NCBI RefSeq assembly: GCF_014191355.1
Contig: NZ_JACHWM010000013.1
Span: 124,001-188,000 of the forward strand
Direction of reading: 5' to 3'
DNA: 64,000 nt
Origin: Methylobacterium sp. R2-1
Lineage (GTDB): Bacteria; Pseudomonadota; Alphaproteobacteria; Rhizobiales; Beijerinckiaceae
The notes below the pieces were generated by a model, which saw nothing but the letters and a program-made list of their open reading frames with translations, did not search any database and was not told where the DNA came from. The translations under genes were made by a program, and so were the position numbers. This document shows positions 8,644 through 17,717 of the stretch, piece after piece. Position 1 is the first letter of the stretch. Each line of letters starts with the position of its first letter.

Positions 8644-10686
8644 GTGATCGCCAATGCCGACGCGCTGCTGAAGCCGCTGACCATCAAGGGGCTCACCATC
8701 CGCAACCGGGTGATGTCCACGAGCCACGCGCCCGGCTACGGCCGGGACGGCAAGCCGCAGGAGCGCTACCAGCTCTACCACGCCGAGAAGGCCAAGGGCG
8801 GCATCGGGCTCACCATGTTCGGCGGCTCGTCCTCGGTCGCCGTCGACAGTCCGGCCGCGCCGTGGAACCAGATCTCGGTCGCCGACGATTCGGTGATCCC
8901 GTTCTTCCGGCAGTTCTCCGACCGGGTGCACGAGCACGGCGGCAAGCTGATGATCCAGCTCACCCATATGGGCCGGCGGACCAAGTGGGACACCGAGCAC
9001 TGGCTCCCCACCGTCTCGCCCTCACCCCGGCGCGAGCCCGCCTCCCGCACCATCCCGAAGGAGATGGAGCCCGAGGACATCGCCCGCATCGTCAAGAGCT
9101 TCGCCCAGGCCGCCCGGCGCTGCCGCGAGGGCGGACTCGACGGCTGCGAGGTCTCGGCCGCCCACGGCCACCTGATCGACCAGTTCTGGTCGCCCAGCGT
9201 CAACCAGCGCACCGACAAGTATGGCGGCAGCCTGGAGAACCGGATGCGCTTCGGCATCGAGGTGCTGGAGGCGATGCGCGCCGAGGTCGGCGACGACTAC
9301 GTCATCGGCATCCGCATGTCCGGCGACGAGATGATCGCCGACGGCCTCAGCCAGGAGGATTGCTTGGCGATCGCCACGGAATACGCCCGGCGCGGACTCG
9401 TCGACTTCCTCAACATCCTCGGCGGCCAGGCGCGCGACCACATCGCGCACGCGATCTCGCTGCCGAACATGTCCTTCCCGGTGGCGCCGTTCCTGTTCCT
9501 GCCGAGCGCGATCAAGCGCGAGGTCGACGTGCCGGTGTTCCACGCCCAGCGCGTCACCGACCTCGCCACCGCGGCGCGCGCGGTCGCGGAAGGGCATGTC
9601 GACATGGTGGCGATGACGCGTGCCCACATCGCCGATCCGCACCTCGTGAAGAAGCTCTCCGAGGGCCGGGCCGACGACATTCGTCAATGCGTCGGCGCGG
9701 GCTACTGCATCGATCGGATCTATGTCGGCGGCGACGCGCTCTGCATCCAGAACGCGGCCACCGGCCGCGAGGCGACGATGCCGCACGAGATCCGCAAGGC
9801 GGACCTGCGCCGCCGCGTGGTGGTGATCGGCGCCGGCCCCGGCGGCCTGGAGGCGGCCCGCGTCTGCGCCGAGCGCGGCCATTCGGTGGTGCTGTTCGAG
9901 AAGAGCGGGCAGGCCGGCGGCCAGATCTCGATCGCGGCCAAGGCGGGCTGGCGCGAGGCGATGTCAGGCATCACCCGCTGGCTGGTGTCGCAGGTGACGA
10001 AGCTCGGTGTCGATCTGCGCCTCAACACCGAGGCGACGGAACAGGCCGTGCTGGCGGAGAAGCCCGAAATCATCATCGTCGCGACCGGAGGTACGCCCTT
10101 CCGCGGCCACGCCAAGGGCGCCGAGCAGCACGCGGTCACCACCACCGAGGTGCTGACCGGCGCGGTCGAGCCCACCGGCTCGGTGCTGCTCTACGACGAG
10201 ATGGGCCAGCACAACGCCGCGTCGGTCGCCGAGCAACTGGCCAAGCGCGGCTGCCTCGTCGAGATCGCCACCCACGACCGCATGGTCGCGGAGGAGGTCG
10301 GCACGACCAACCAGCCGATCCACCTGCGCGAATTGTACAAGCTCGGCGTGGTGATGACGCCGAACATGGAGCTGATCGAGATCTACCCCGAGGGCAACCG
10401 CTTCGTCGCGGCCCTGCGCAACACCATGACCGATGCCGAGGAGGAGCGCCTCGTCGACCGCATCGTCGTGGATCACGGCACGCTGCCCGTGGACGGGCTC
10501 TACCACGCGCTGAAGGACGCCTCGGTCAATCACGGCCAGACCGATCAGGACGCGGTCCTGCGCGGCGAGCCGCAGCCCTACGACCTGTCGAAGGGCTACG
10601 CCCTCTACCGCATCGGCGACGCGGTCTCGGGCCGCAACATCCACGCGGCGATCTACGACGCCCTGCGGCTGTGCAAGGATCTTTGA
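8644..10686 (+). CDS. dgcA: Dimethylglycine demethylase, Old-Yellow-Enzyme/flavin subunit
   Basis: 680 residues beginning with GTG at 8644, preceded by a GGGAG site; no ATG gives the conserved N-terminus. The N-terminal half is an FMN TIM barrel of the OYE/trimethylamine dehydrogenase family. It is followed by a Cys-rich [4Fe-4S] segment (RQCVGAGYCIDRIYVGGDALC) and an FAD/NAD(P)-binding part (VVVIGAGPGGLEAAR). DgcA works with DgcB to convert dimethylglycine to sarcosine, electrons going to ETF. Position between gbcB and dgcB is the standard order. Stachydrine catabolism StcD belongs to the same family and is the main alternative. Confidence 0.88.
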   Translation: MIANADALLKPLTIKGLTIRNRVMSTSHAPGYGRDGKPQERYQLYHAEKAKGGIGLTMFGGSSSVAVDSPAAPWNQISVADDSVIPFFRQFSDRVHEHGGKLMIQLTHMGRRTKWDTEHWLPTVSPSPRREPASRTIPKEMEPEDIARIVKSFAQAARRCREGGLDGCEVSAAHGHLIDQFWSPSVNQRTDKYGGSLENRMRFGIEVLEAMRAEVGDDYVIGIRMSGDEMIADGLSQEDCLAIATEYARRGLVDFLNILGGQARDHIAHAISLPNMSFPVAPFLFLPSAIKREVDVPVFHAQRVTDLATAARAVAEGHVDMVAMTRAHIADPHLVKKLSEGRADDIRQCVGAGYCIDRIYVGGDALCIQNAATGREATMPHEIRKADLRRRVVVIGAGPGGLEAARVCAERGHSVVLFEKSGQAGGQISIAAKAGWREAMSGITRWLVSQVTKLGVDLRLNTEATEQAVLAEKPEIIIVATGGTPFRGHAKGAEQHAVTTTEVLTGAVEPTGSVLLYDEMGQHNAASVAEQLAKRGCLVEIATHDRMVAEEVGTTNQPIHLRELYKLGVVMTPNMELIEIYPEGNRFVAALRNTMTDAEEERLVDRIVVDHGTLPVDGLYHALKDASVNHGQTDQDAVLRGEPQPYDLSKGYALYRIGDAVSGRNIHAAIYDALRLCKDL

Positions 10687-10731
10687 TCCGGTTCACCCAT
10701 GGCACGAACGGGCTCGCAGCGGCTCTCCTCG

Positions 10732-10749
10732 CTCCCCGCACGCGGGGAG
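10732..10749. repeat. GC-rich hairpin between dgcA and dgcB
   Basis: A perfect 8-bp inverted repeat CTCCCCGC / GCGGGGAG with a 2-base loop lies in the 141-bp gap between dgcA and dgcB. It is not followed by a T-run, so it is not an obvious terminator. It could stabilise the upstream mRNA or be a dispersed intergenic repeat. Confidence 0.5.
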
Positions 10750-10827
10750 AGAGGACGCGCGGCAATCGAACGCCTCGCTCCGACTCGATGAGTTCAGCAC
10801 CCTCGCCAAGCCCGTAGGCCCACCGTC

Positions 10828-12726
10828 ATGACCAGCTTCGTGCCCCTGACCACGGTGTTTCCCGGCCTCGTCTGGCTGATGGCGGCGCTCGCCCTCGTCC
10901 AGGTCTCGCGCCGTGCCGCCCTCTGGCGCGTCGGCACGGCCGCGCCCGTGGCGTGGCTCGACGGCCTTGCCAAGCTGCCCCGGCGCTACCTCGTCGATGT
11001 CCACCACGTCGTGGCCCGCGATCCTTACGCCTCGCGCATGCACGCGGTCGTGGCGGGCGGCCTGCTCGCGTCCTCCATTCTGACCGCGCTGGCGATCCTG
11101 CCGCCGCTGGCGGAGTTCCGGCCCTACTGGTTCCTCGTGGCGCTGGCCTTCGGGGTCACGGCGGTCGGCTCGCTGCTCGTCGGCGCCCGGCGCTATCCTG
11201 TTAAGCAGAAGCGCCTCTCCGCCGGCCACTTCCAGATCCTGCCGTTCCTGCTTCTCGCCTACGCCGTCGGCGGCACCATCACCGCGCTGCTGCTGGCCTT
11301 CGGCGGCGGCGGCTTGTTCGGCTCCGTTGCGCTCGCGCTCGCGGCGGCCGGCGGGCTCGGCCTCGCCTACGAGGTACGCCACGGCCCGATGCGCCACGCA
11401 GCGGCCGGCGCGCTCCACCTCGTCGCCCATCCCCGGCCCGGCCGGTTCGAGGGTCGCCCCGACACCGCGCTCCAGCCCCTCGACCTCGATGCGCCCCGGC
11501 TCGGCTCGGAGATGCCCGCCGACTTCACCTGGAACCGTCTGCTCTCCTACGACGCCTGCGTGAGCTGCGGGCGCTGCGAGATCGCCTGCCCGGCCTTCGC
11601 CGCCGGCCAGCCGCTGAACCCCAAGAAACTCATTCAGGATCTCGTCGCCGGCCTCTCCCCGGCCGAGCCCGCCTATGCCGGCAATCCCTATCCCGGCGGC
11701 CGGGCGGCGGAGGGCGAGCGCGGGGCGCTGGCCCGGCTGATCGGGCCGGACGCGCGCATCCACCCGGACACGCTGTGGTCCTGCACCACCTGCCGCGCCT
11801 GCGTCGAGGAATGCCCGATGATGATCGAGCATGTCGACGCCGTGGTCTCCCTGCGCCGGCACGAGACGCTGGAGCGCGGGGCGCTGCCCGAGAAGGCGGT
11901 CGGGCCGGTGACGGAGCTGCGCCAGTCCGGCGATCCCGGCGGGCGCCCGCTCGCCGCGCGCACGGACTTCGCCGCCGGTGTCGAGCTGCCGCGGATGGCC
12001 GAGCGCGGCGGGGCCGAAATCCTGCTCTGGCTCGGCGAGGGCGCCTACGACCTGCGCTACGGCCGCTCGCTCCGCGCCCTCGTCCGGCTCCTGCGCGACG
12101 GGCAAGTCGATTTCGCGGTGCTGGGGGCGGAGGAGCGCGACACCGGCGACCTCGCCCGCCGGCTCGGCGACGAGGCGACCTTCCAGGCGCTGGCGCGGGA
12201 GAACATCGCGACACTCAGCAAATACCGCTTCGCGCGGATCGTCACCGCCGACCCGCACGCGCTGCATGCGCTCCGCAACGAGTACCCGGCGCTCGGTGGG
12301 CGCTACACGGTGGTGCACCACACCGCCTTCCTGCTGGAGCTGATCCGGGCGGGCAAGCTCAACCCCGGCCGACTGCCGGACCTCTCGGTCACCTATCACG
12401 ACCCCTGCTACCTCGCCCGCTACAACGGGGAGACCGAGGCGCCCCGCGCCGTGCTCGACGCGATCGGCGTCTCCCGCAGCGAGATGGCCCGTTCGGGGCG
12501 CCGGGCGATGTGCTGCGGCGGCGGCGGCGGCGCGCCGGTGAGCGACGTGCCGGGCGAGCGGCGCATCCCCGACATCCGCATGGCCCAGGCCGCCGAGACC
12601 GGCGCCGGCATCGTCGCCGTCGCCTGCCCCTCCTGCACGGCGATGCTGGAGGGCGTGACCGACCGCAAGGCGGAGATCCGCGACGTGGCCGAACTCCTGC
12701 TCCAGGCGGTGGAGGCGGGCCGATGA
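10828..12726 (+). CDS. dgcB: Dimethylglycine demethylase, membrane Fe-S subunit
   Basis: 632 residues. The N-terminal part has several hydrophobic helices (around residues 5-20, 75-95, 100-115, 135-185). It is followed by two [4Fe-4S] motifs, CVSCGRCEIACP and CTTCRACVEECP, and two CCG domains (YHDPCYLAR, MCCGGGGG, ACPSCTAML) of the heterodisulfide-reductase type. DgcB accepts or passes electrons during dimethylglycine oxidation at the inner membrane. Its stop overlaps the etfA start (ATGA), so it is coupled to the ETF genes. Length and layout match DgcB of betaine-degrading bacteria. Confidence 0.88.
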   Translation: MTSFVPLTTVFPGLVWLMAALALVQVSRRAALWRVGTAAPVAWLDGLAKLPRRYLVDVHHVVARDPYASRMHAVVAGGLLASSILTALAILPPLAEFRPYWFLVALAFGVTAVGSLLVGARRYPVKQKRLSAGHFQILPFLLLAYAVGGTITALLLAFGGGGLFGSVALALAAAGGLGLAYEVRHGPMRHAAAGALHLVAHPRPGRFEGRPDTALQPLDLDAPRLGSEMPADFTWNRLLSYDACVSCGRCEIACPAFAAGQPLNPKKLIQDLVAGLSPAEPAYAGNPYPGGRAAEGERGALARLIGPDARIHPDTLWSCTTCRACVEECPMMIEHVDAVVSLRRHETLERGALPEKAVGPVTELRQSGDPGGRPLAARTDFAAGVELPRMAERGGAEILLWLGEGAYDLRYGRSLRALVRLLRDGQVDFAVLGAEERDTGDLARRLGDEATFQALARENIATLSKYRFARIVTADPHALHALRNEYPALGGRYTVVHHTAFLLELIRAGKLNPGRLPDLSVTYHDPCYLARYNGETEAPRAVLDAIGVSRSEMARSGRRAMCCGGGGGAPVSDVPGERRIPDIRMAQAAETGAGIVAVACPSCTAMLEGVTDRKAEIRDVAELLLQAVEAGR

Positions 12727-13952
12727 GCCGCCCGCGCCGCGACCCGCGGGCCGAGCGGGCGGCCACCTTCATCGCCGGCGAGGGTCCCCGCCCCCGCTAC
12801 GACCGCACCCGGCGGGCCGCCGGCTCCGGCCGGCCGCGCCGCGACCCGCGGGCCGAGCGCGAGGCGCAGCGCATCGGCGGCGGGGCGCGGCTGCGCTACG
12901 ACCTTACTCAGGTCGGCCGCCCGATCGGCGAGGCGGTCGCCGCCGTGCCCCGGTCTGCGCCGGTGGCGGAGGCGCCGAAGACGGTCATCGTCGAGACGCC
13001 CGCCTTCCTCGTCGCGGTGGTGCCGGACGCGCCCGGCGGTCGCCTCTCGGGCCATGACCGGCAGGTGCTCGGCGCGGCTCGAGCGCTCGCCGGGCGCGAG
13101 GGTGCGGTCGCGGTGATCGTGGAGGGGGATTGCGAGGGACTCGGGGCGGCGGGCGCCGATCGGGTGCTCCGGTTCGACGGCGCGAAGGGATACGATCCGG
13201 CGGGCCGGGCTGCCCGCGTCGGGGTCGCCCTCGCAGGCCTCGCGGCGCGCCACGTCCTGTTCCCGGAATCCCTCGACGGCGGCGATCTCGCCCGCCGCGT
13301 CGCGGTGGCCTCAGGTGAGGCGCTGTTCACCAATGCCGAGGTGGTGGCCGCCAAGGGTCTGGTCCGCCCGGCCAGGGGCCGCCGGGTCGAGCAGAGCCTC
13401 GCCCCGCCCCGCCTCGCCACCGTGGCGCCGGACGCGGTCGCCGACTATGCCGGCCCGCCGCGGGAGGCGCGCGCCCTCCCCTTCGAGGGCTCGGTCCCGG
13501 TAGAAACTCCGAAAAACATCGTGTCGGCGACGCGCATCCCGGCCGATCCCGCCACGGTGCCGCTGTCGCTCGCCGAGTTCGTCGTGTCGGCCGGCAACGG
13601 CCTCACCGATCTCGACACCTTCCGCCAGGTGGTAACGGAGCTTCACGCGACGCCCGGCGCGAGCCGCGTGCTGTGCGATGCCGGGCTGATGCCGCGCCAC
13701 AGCCAGGTCGGCGCCTCGGGCACCGTGCTGGCCGCGACCTGCTACTTCGCGCTCGGCATCTCCGGGGCGCCGCAGCACCTCCAGGGCGTGGCCGGCTGCG
13801 AGCACGTGGTGGCGGTCAACACCGACCTCCACGCGGCGATGATCGAGCGGGCGGGCCTCGCCGTGGTGCAGGACGCCCAGGCCGTGATGCCGGCCCTGCT
13901 CCGATTGCTCGCCCAGGAATCCGGACAGGGAGCGGAGGGAGCGCCGTTATGA
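12723..13952 (+). CDS. etfA: Electron transfer flavoprotein alpha subunit (dgc-linked)
   Basis: 409 residues. The C-terminal FAD domain is clear (TATRIPADP-like stretch, SAGNGLTDLD, ASRVLCDAGL, SQVGASGTV, ALGISGAPQHLQG, VAVNTD). The ETF alpha/beta domain precedes it. It receives electrons from dimethylglycine (and probably sarcosine) oxidation and hands them towards the quinone pool. The ATG overlaps dgcB. The first 65 residues are an extra basic region with a repeated RPRRDPRAER block (near residues 3 and 37) not found in ordinary ETF-alpha. DgcB-linked EtfA proteins are known to carry such an N-terminal extension. Confidence 0.88.
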   Translation: MSRPRRDPRAERAATFIAGEGPRPRYDRTRRAAGSGRPRRDPRAEREAQRIGGGARLRYDLTQVGRPIGEAVAAVPRSAPVAEAPKTVIVETPAFLVAVVPDAPGGRLSGHDRQVLGAARALAGREGAVAVIVEGDCEGLGAAGADRVLRFDGAKGYDPAGRAARVGVALAGLAARHVLFPESLDGGDLARRVAVASGEALFTNAEVVAAKGLVRPARGRRVEQSLAPPRLATVAPDAVADYAGPPREARALPFEGSVPVETPKNIVSATRIPADPATVPLSLAEFVVSAGNGLTDLDTFRQVVTELHATPGASRVLCDAGLMPRHSQVGASGTVLAATCYFALGISGAPQHLQGVAGCEHVVAVNTDLHAAMIERAGLAVVQDAQAVMPALLRLLAQESGQGAEGAPL

Positions 13953-14752
13953 AGATCGCCGTCCTCCTGTCCGCCGGACTCCATCCGGTCTCCGGGGCGC
14001 CGGTGCTGCCGCGGGTCGAGGCCCAGGCGATCCGGATGGCCGCCGGGCTCGGCGCGTCGTCCGAAATCTTCGGCCTGCATGCCGGGCCGGACGCCGCCGC
14101 GATCGCCGAGGCGCTGGGCCAGGGGCTCGACCGAATCGAGCACATCGCGGTCGCGGCCGGCGACGACCCGGTGCCGGCACTCGCCGCGCGGCTCGCCGAA
14201 CTTGCCCCCGCCCTGATCCTGGCCGGGCGGCGCAGCCAGGGTGGCGACGAGAGCGGCCTCGTGCCCTATGCGCTGGCCCGCGCCCTCTCGCTGCCCCTGG
14301 TGTCCGACGTGGTCGCGGCGGCGCGCGAGGCGGAGGGGGCCTTGCGCCTCGACCAGAGCCTCGGCCGCGGTGCCCTGCGCCGGGTGCTGGTGCGGGGGCC
14401 GGTCGTCGTCACCTGCCATCCGGACGCCCCTGCCCCGCTCGCCTACGCCTATGGCCGGGCTCGCCGCGGCCGCGTCGAGACGCTGGCCGTCGCGCCGGCC
14501 GCGGTCCCGGCTCCGGCCATCGCGATGGAGGAGCGGCCCTATCGCCGCCGGCCCAAGATCGTGAAGGGCGCGCCCGCGGGCGGCTCGGCGGCGGAGCGGC
14601 TGAAGGCGGCCACCGGCGAGAGCGGGTCGGCTTCGAGCGGCCGGCTGCTGATCCAGCCCGATCCCGAGGACGCCGCCCGCGAGATCCTGGCCTATCTCCG
14701 GCAGATCGGCGTCCTGGCTCCGGCCGGCGCTGGCGCGGAACCGAAGATCTAG
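13949..14752 (+). CDS. etfB: Electron transfer flavoprotein beta subunit (dgc-linked)
   Basis: 267 residues. An ETF beta fold with the segments LILAGRRSQGGDESGLVPYALA and a C-terminal PKIVKGAP region resembling the ETF-beta recognition end. It pairs with the preceding etfA, with which it overlaps by four bases. The gene order alpha then beta follows the dgcAB operon. Its stop TAG is formed by the first bases of a dispersed palindromic repeat that occupies the gap downstream, so the operon probably ends here. Confidence 0.85.
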   Translation: MKIAVLLSAGLHPVSGAPVLPRVEAQAIRMAAGLGASSEIFGLHAGPDAAAIAEALGQGLDRIEHIAVAAGDDPVPALAARLAELAPALILAGRRSQGGDESGLVPYALARALSLPLVSDVVAAAREAEGALRLDQSLGRGALRRVLVRGPVVVTCHPDAPAPLAYAYGRARRGRVETLAVAPAAVPAPAIAMEERPYRRRPKIVKGAPAGGSAAERLKAATGESGSASSGRLLIQPDPEDAAREILAYLRQIGVLAPAGAGAEPKI

Positions 14753-14875
14753 AGCATCGTCCCGAAAGGTGGCCACCGGCTTTCGGAAAAGACGATGCAA
14801 AACAAGGTTCTAGTCATTGTTCTGACGCGCATTTTCTCGACGAACCGGTGACCACTTCGTCGAAATGCGCTCTGA
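14751..14875 (+). repeat. Dispersed palindromic element, copy A (AGAGC...GCTCT)
   Basis: A 125-bp copy with termini AGAGC and GCTCT and two internal hairpins, one around CCGAAAGGTGG/CCACCGGCTTTCGG and one around TTCTCGACGAACCGG/CCACTTCGTCGAAA. It starts exactly at the TAG stop of etfB. Related copies are at 35521, 41337 and 56954, and a diverged inverted one is at 41083. It may act as an RNA 3' hairpin or be a non-autonomous mobile element. Confidence 0.75.
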
Positions 14876-14895
14876 GAAAAAGCGGAACGACACCC

Positions 14896-15405
14896 ATGCC
14901 CCTGAGCCCGGACGACCTGCTGACGCGGCTGCGCGAGCGCGGCATCGCCTACAAGCTCTACGAGCACCCGTCGGTTCTCACCGTCGAGGCGATGATGGCG
15001 GTCTGCGGCGACATCGCCGGCGCCCACACCAAGAACCTGTTCCTGCGCGACGGGAAGAAGACCTACTTCCTCGTGACGCTCCAGCACGACGCCGGGGTCG
15101 ATCTCAAGGCGTTCCGCGCCGTGCTCGGCGCGCGCGGCGGCCTGTCCTTCGCGAGCCCCGAGGCCTTGCGAGAGATCCTCGGGGTCGAGAGCGGTGCCGT
15201 CTCGCCGCTGGCGGCGCTCAACGCCGCGCCGGGCAGCCTGCGGGTGTTCATTCAGGATAGCCTGCTGAACGAGACGCGGGTCAACATCCACCCGCTCGTC
15301 AGCACGCGCACCCTCTCGCTCGTCCCGGCCGACCTCGTGGAGGTTCTGAGGGCGGAAGGGCACGAGCCCATGCCGGTCGCCCTGCCGGAGAGCGCGGCGG
15401 CCTGA
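14896..15405 (+). CDS. Trans-editing aminoacyl-tRNA deacylase (YbaK/ProX family)
   Basis: 169 residues of the YbaK/INS editing-domain family, in the ProXp-ala/PrdX branch. The tRNA-editing core is recognised by KNLFLRDGKKTYFLV with its conserved Lys, and by GSLRVFIQDSLL and NIHPLVSTRTLSL near the C-terminus. These proteins hydrolyse mis-charged Ala-tRNAPro in the cytoplasm. The ATG at 14896 begins the conserved region; an upstream GTG/ATG extension would run into the dispersed repeat. It is not functionally tied to the betaine genes. The downstream gap holds a long hairpin. Confidence 0.85.
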   Translation: MPLSPDDLLTRLRERGIAYKLYEHPSVLTVEAMMAVCGDIAGAHTKNLFLRDGKKTYFLVTLQHDAGVDLKAFRAVLGARGGLSFASPEALREILGVESGAVSPLAALNAAPGSLRVFIQDSLLNETRVNIHPLVSTRTLSLVPADLVEVLRAEGHEPMPVALPESAAA

Positions 15406-15764
15406 GGGCCTGTCCCAAGGCTGCGAGTCGGAGCAACGGCAGGCGCTTTCGAGACGCCGCAGCGCTTTTGTCCCACTCGACTCCGTCATCCCGGGGCCGC
15501 CTTCGGCGCCCTGGATCGCGTCGGCTTCGCCTCGCGAGGACGGAGGTGAGACCGAAGCGATCAGGTGGATGTCACATGACTCAATGAAATGGCCTCGAAG
15601 GATCGCCTCGGTTCCGCGCGCGGAACCGGGACGATCCCTCGAGGCCATTTCCGTGTGTGCCGTTCGTTCATGAGGGTGACGGTCGGATCAGGCTGCACAC
15701 CGTCCCCGTCCATGCGCCCTGCCTGTGCGACAGCGGCTCTTCGAGCCGTCCACTGAGGGAGCCT
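15406..15764. other. Intergenic region with dispersed repeat-like sequence
   Basis: This 359-bp gap has no convincing gene. It contains a GTCATCCCGGGGCC...GATCGCG block resembling widespread intergenic repeats of high-GC alphaproteobacteria, and the long hairpin at 15586-15651. The flanking genes converge. Confidence 0.5.
15586..15651. repeat. Long near-perfect inverted repeat (about 33-bp arms)
   Basis: The arms read GAAATGGCCTCGA..GGATCG..CGGTTCCGCG and its reverse complement, meeting with no loop; only two short interior mismatches interrupt the arms. It lies between the convergent prolyl-tRNA editing gene and the DUF1127 gene. It could be a bidirectional terminator (no strong T-run), an RNA processing site or a mobile palindrome. 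Confidence 0.8.
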
Positions 15765-15986
15765 TCAGGCGGTTTGCAGGGTCACCGGGAAGGCGAGAGC
15801 CGCGAAGAGCGGCGCGATGGCCGTCGCCTCGGGGCGGGCCGGCTCGGAGCCGGCCCGCAGCTCCGACACCGCGGCGCGGGTCAGGCCGATATCGTCCAAA
15901 GCCGCGTCGCTGAGGTTCATCAGCGCCTCTTCGTCGGCCCGGGCGCGGAGATGGGCGCGAACACTTTCGAAAACCTTGGAAAACAT
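15765..15986 (-). CDS. DUF1127 small protein
   Basis: 73 residues from ATG at 15986, which is preceded by GAGG at the right distance; a TTG start 33 bp upstream is less likely. The DUF1127 core NLSDAALDDIGLTRAAV is clear near residues 24-40, followed by a variable Ala/Pro-rich tail. DUF1127 proteins are short arginine-rich or helical proteins, some of which bind RNA and affect phosphate or carbon metabolism. Nothing here gives a specific job. Confidence 0.75.
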   Translation of the reverse strand: MFSKVFESVRAHLRARADEEALMNLSDAALDDIGLTRAAVSELRAGSEPARPEATAIAPLFAALAFPVTLQTA

Positions 15987-16226
15987 GAGAAGAGCCTCGA
16001 TCGCGCCGTCGTTGATCAAGACGAGGACGGTTCGCGTTGGAGCTCATATGAGGCTTCCTCAGTCGTCGGAGGAGCGCGGAAGCTTGGGATCAGCTCTGCT
16101 TGATGCGCATGCAATGAGCAAGAAAGTCCAACTTTTAGCAGTTTGCTTACCTATCATGCATGGAAACCGTCGGCCGGGCGATCGCCACGCGTGAGATGCG
16201 GCGGAGAGAAACGGCTATTGCGGCAC

Positions 16227-16260
16227 GAAAAACCCCTCTCCCGGGGTCGGAAGAGGGGTT
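16227..16260 (-). terminator. Rho-independent terminator of sdaA
   Basis: On the minus strand, AACCCCTCTTCC pairs with GGGAGAGGGGTT and is followed directly by TTTCG, making a run of five T. It lies about 80 bp past the sdaA stop. The remaining 350 bp between sdaA and the DUF1127 gene show no other gene. Confidence 0.8.
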
Positions 16261-16338
16261 GCGGGATCGGGAGGAGCCCGATCGGTGTCCGATCGGCCGC
16301 GTCGCGGGGCGAAAAACCCGCTTCCGCCCGTGGTCGCG

Positions 16339-17700
16339 TCAGCAGGCGGCGACGTTGACGGCCAGCCCGCCCAGCGAGGTTTCCTTGTACTTGGCCTGCA
16401 TGTCGTGGCCGGTCTGGCGCATGGTCTCGATCACCTCGTCGAGGCTGACCCGATGCTGGCCGTCGCCGCGCAACGACAGCGAGGCCGCCACCACCGCCTT
16501 GTTGGCGCCGAAGGCGTTGCGTTCGATGCACGGCACCTGGACGAGGCCGGCGATCGGATCGCAGGTCATGCCGAGATGGTGCTCCATGGCGATCTCCGCG
16601 GCGTTCTCGATCTGGAAGGCCGAGCCGCCTAGCGCCGAGGTGAGTCCTGCCGCCGCCATCGCCGCGGCCGAGCCGACCTCGCCCTGGCAGCCGACCTCCG
16701 CCCCCGAGATCGAGGCGCGGGCCTTGATCAGCCCGCCGATGGCGGCGGCGGTGAGCAGGAAGTCGCGCCCGCGCTCGTCGCTCCAGTCGGGGCAGAAGTC
16801 GCGGGTGTAGCGCAGCACCGCCGGCACGATGCCGGCCGCGCCGTTGGTCGGCGCCGTCACCACCCGGCCGCCCGACGCGTTCTCCTCGTTGACGGCGAGC
16901 GCGTAGAGGCTGATCCAGTCCATGATCTCGTGGGCCGGGCGGCTGTTGGCGAGCTTGGTCGCCTCCAGCGACTCGTAGAGCCGCTTGGCGCGCCGCCGCA
17001 CCCGCAGGCCGCCGGGCAATTCGCCGTCCATGCGCAGGCCGCGCTCGATGCAGGCGAACATCGCGTCGCGGATCGCGTCGAGGCCGGCATCGATCTCCTC
17101 GCGCGTGCGCAGGGTCAGCTCGTTGGCGAGCTGGATCTGCGGGATCGTCAGCCCGGTGCGCAGCGTCAGGTCGAGGAGTTCGCGCCCGCTGCCGAAGGCC
17201 AGCGGCGGCGGCTCTGCCCCCGCATCCCCGGCCGAGGCAGCTTCGGCCTCCACGGCCGTGACGACGAAGCCGCCGCCGACCGAGTAGAAGATCTGGTCCT
17301 CAAGGAGCCCGCCGCCGGCATCGTAGGCGCAAAACCGCATGCCGTTGGTGTGCAGCGGCAGGATGTCCTTGAAGTTGAAGACGAGGTCGCGCTCGGCGTC
17401 GAAGACGACGCCGGGGATGCCGAGATCGCCGGTGCGGCGCAGTTCATCCGCGAGCGGCGCGGTCCGGTCGGGATCGATGGTGGCGGGCGCGTGGCCGAGC
17501 AGACCGAGCAGGATCGCCACGTCGGTGCCGTGGCCGCGTCCGGTCCAGGCGAGCGAGCCGTAGATCTCGGCGCTCACACGCACCGTGTCGCCGCGGGTAA
17601 GCACGGTCTCGCGGAAGCGGCGCGCGGCGACCATCGGCCCGACGGTGTGGGAACTCGACGGACCGATCCCGATCTTGAACAGATCGAAGGTGCTGATCAT
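16339..17700 (-). CDS. sdaA: L-serine ammonia-lyase (Fe-S dependent)
   Basis: 453 residues, the single-chain serine deaminase. The N-terminus FKIGIGPSSSHTVGPM and the C-terminal Fe-S region (FCPDW, GAEVGCQGEVGSA, HLGMTCDPIAGLVQVPC) with conserved cysteines are visible. It converts serine to pyruvate and ammonia. In betaine catabolism, glycine plus a folate-bound methyl group gives serine, which this enzyme drains to pyruvate; sdaB sits in the same cluster in Pseudomonas. It lies behind soxG but separated by a terminator, so it may have its own promoter or depend on read-through. Confidence 0.92.
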   Translation of the reverse strand: MISTFDLFKIGIGPSSSHTVGPMVAARRFRETVLTRGDTVRVSAEIYGSLAWTGRGHGTDVAILLGLLGHAPATIDPDRTAPLADELRRTGDLGIPGVVFDAERDLVFNFKDILPLHTNGMRFCAYDAGGGLLEDQIFYSVGGGFVVTAVEAEAASAGDAGAEPPPLAFGSGRELLDLTLRTGLTIPQIQLANELTLRTREEIDAGLDAIRDAMFACIERGLRMDGELPGGLRVRRRAKRLYESLEATKLANSRPAHEIMDWISLYALAVNEENASGGRVVTAPTNGAAGIVPAVLRYTRDFCPDWSDERGRDFLLTAAAIGGLIKARASISGAEVGCQGEVGSAAAMAAAGLTSALGGSAFQIENAAEIAMEHHLGMTCDPIAGLVQVPCIERNAFGANKAVVAASLSLRGDGQHRVSLDEVIETMRQTGHDMQAKYKETSLGGLAVNVAAC

Positions 17701-17717
17701 CGGGTCCGTTGCTCTCT

